Below are positions 62,901-64,000 of a DNA stretch of 64,000 bases, piece after piece. The notes under the pieces are model-generated. The model searched no databases and was not told the origin of the DNA. It worked only from the letters and a program-made list of their open reading frames with translations. The translations under genes were made by a program, and so were the position numbers. This stretch comes from Quillaja saponaria (Eukaryota > Streptophyta > Magnoliopsida > Fabales > Quillajaceae): positions 28,703,235 to 28,767,234 of the forward strand of contig CM055607.1 in the NCBI GenBank assembly GCA_029379385.1, in the 5' to 3' direction. How positions within the stretch are numbered: position 1 is the stretch's first letter; every line of letters starts with the position of its first letter.

Positions 62901-63605
62901 TAATGGATGTAAAATGACTCTCCCTCAGTATCCAAATCACAACATGGGTGCATTGATTGTCTAGCACTGATGATATGTGCTGAACTGCAAGCTGGAGAGT
63001 CATTCAAGGACTCCACCTTGGGGAAGATTAGCATTATTGGGAAGAATTGTGGTACAGGTTTGTAGATTATCCTCAATATAACCATCACTCTTCCTACCAA
63101 GATACATGTGACCTCCTCACTGAAAACGCAGGATATGCTGCCTCAGGAAATTCTGTTCTCGGTTACGTTATTGAGCAAATTATACATGACAAAAATGATA
63201 TTGTCTTGAATTCGAAGTTGGATAGTGGAAGCTCTGCTGCACCAATTCCCCCCTCTTTCTGTATATGCATGGCAAATGTTCTTATCAGTGCTTGCCAGAA
63301 GGTCTCAGACTCTTGCTGGAAATCCTTTGCTCGAAAAGCTCTTCCTTATCTCAATCGTTATGTCGAGGTATTATTATATGTTCATGATAAGATTGTTTCT
63401 TTTGCAGTCTATATGGTTTGTGATACTTAATTTACCATCCAGCCTGCTTTGTTCATGTAAGCAGGTAACAATGAACTTAGAGAACAGAATTGCATGCATC
63501 CAGGTACTATATTCCGCTGTGTACCATCTGAGGTCTGCAGTACTTCCTTATGCATCCGATCTTCTCAATATATCACTGAAAGCTCTAAGACAAGAATCAG
63601 AAAAG

Positions 63606-64000
63606 GTATTAATTCTGTTCTTGGATGTTCGTTTGTTATGTTAATGTTTTCTTTCTTTTCTTTTTCCTTTTAAGCTCTCTGAGTCCTCAACTCCCCTCCA
63701 CTCCCATATACTGCACGCTAGAAGGGGAACTAGAGATAGCCCAGTGTCTCACATATTTTACCTCTATTTTGATGTAGACTTGCTCTTATGAGTGAGAAAA
63801 TCTTTTATGCTCTATATATGTACAGTAAGCCTCGTATATTCATGTAATCAAACTGTCAATGAATCTGCAAAATGGTGATTGAACAAGGACTCAAACTCAT
63901 TAATGAGAAGTGCAATTTGTAAGGGTCTGTTTGTTGTCCTTACTATTACCAGAGAAATAAATGTCAGTGGCCTACCAACAATGATATGTTGGTAGGCTGC
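63606..64000 (+). other. Intron of the ARM-repeat locus to window edge
   Basis: Begins at the donor AAAAG|GTATT after the last visible exon. The rest is non-coding in all frames I could read, with no acceptor followed by recognisable ARM sequence before 64000. The gene therefore continues beyond the window. Confidence 0.5.

Larger units (their letters stand above)
45439..63605 (+). pseudogene. Degenerate ARM-repeat superfamily gene (At3g57570-like), continues to the right
   Basis: Exons of a large armadillo-type helical-repeat protein of unknown function, in order and on one strand. They lie at 45439-45921, 46150-46231, 48433-~48707, ~52996-53102, 53201-53337, 54383-54556, 55462-55664, 55768-55911, 56000-56088, 57504-57651, 57823-57872, 58202-58256, ~58867-58955, 60603-60790, 61407-61461, 61547-61619, 62497-62606, 62746-62842, 62929-63057, 63132-63367 and 63465-63605. 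Typical text: SLEESLWFLHKYVKDAAQKK, KYESTVSEYGMQLSRILLPQ, VIQRRNAIDVISELIHISSD. Lesions: an 18-C run shifting frame in exon 1 (45576-45593); an internal loss near 45760; in-frame TGA at 45873-45875; no GT donor after 53102; donor GT to GA at 55912; a one-base shift near 58215; a missing exon segment before 58867; acceptors AG to GG at 60601 and 61545; and an 8-bp duplication at 62565. The last four exons look intact. Exon limits rest on remembered relatives; an intact copy is expected elsewhere in the genome. Confidence 0.7.

Overview
This is an AT-rich eukaryotic nuclear window from a flowering plant. Spliced genes with GT-AG introns, an RR-TZF CCCH zinc-finger gene, a PLS/DYW-class PPR gene, an S-domain receptor-kinase gene and many plant-type transposons all point that way. 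The protein sequences look like a woody rosid; Citrus/Rutaceae is my low-confidence guess from memory. No bacterial, organellar, rDNA or CRISPR material was seen.

Layout. 1-6150 is intergenic, with a compact GC-richer island rich in ACGT cores (770-1145). 6151-8448 (-) is an SD3-1-type G-type lectin S-receptor-like kinase carrying three single-base frameshifts. 9741-36020 is a gene-free repeat landscape: a ~3.59-kb tandem segmental duplication (15957-19545 and 19546-26122) whose second copy was later hit by a 3.3-kb solo-LTR-like insertion and a 130-bp hAT-type MITE; then a ~0.9-kb TIR element and a 2.1-kb PIF/Harbinger-like element with a decayed Myb/SANT-like coding remnant. 36021-39700 (+) holds an intact ankyrin plus tandem CCCH zinc-finger gene of the OXS2/AtC3H30 group, with a 5'-leader intron. 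41510-43300 is a DNA element with ~490-bp terminal inverted repeats. 43404-45263 (-) is an intact MEF1-like DYW PPR editing factor. Only 175 bp separate its start from the start of a divergently oriented, many-exon ARM-repeat gene (At3g57570 type) that fills 45439 to the right edge. That gene is broken by a stop codon, frameshifts, a lost exon and lost splice sites. Its introns have collected a hAT-like element, a 2.6-kb solo LTR with a 47-bp/160-bp higher-order repeat, a tRNA-like pseudogene, a SINE-like unit and short retroelement tails.

How it fits together. The two intact protein genes act in separate processes: stress and post-transcriptional or transcriptional control by the CCCH protein, and mitochondrial C-to-U RNA editing by the PPR protein. 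From memory, SD3-1 and C3H30/OXS2 are At2g41890 and At2g41900, immediate neighbours in Arabidopsis, so this window probably preserves an old gene pair now separated by ~28 kb of repeats. The clearest unusual signals are the duplication with dated nested insertions, the many-lesion ARM-repeat pseudogene, and the long-TIR element. I found no evidence for an entirely new biological system.
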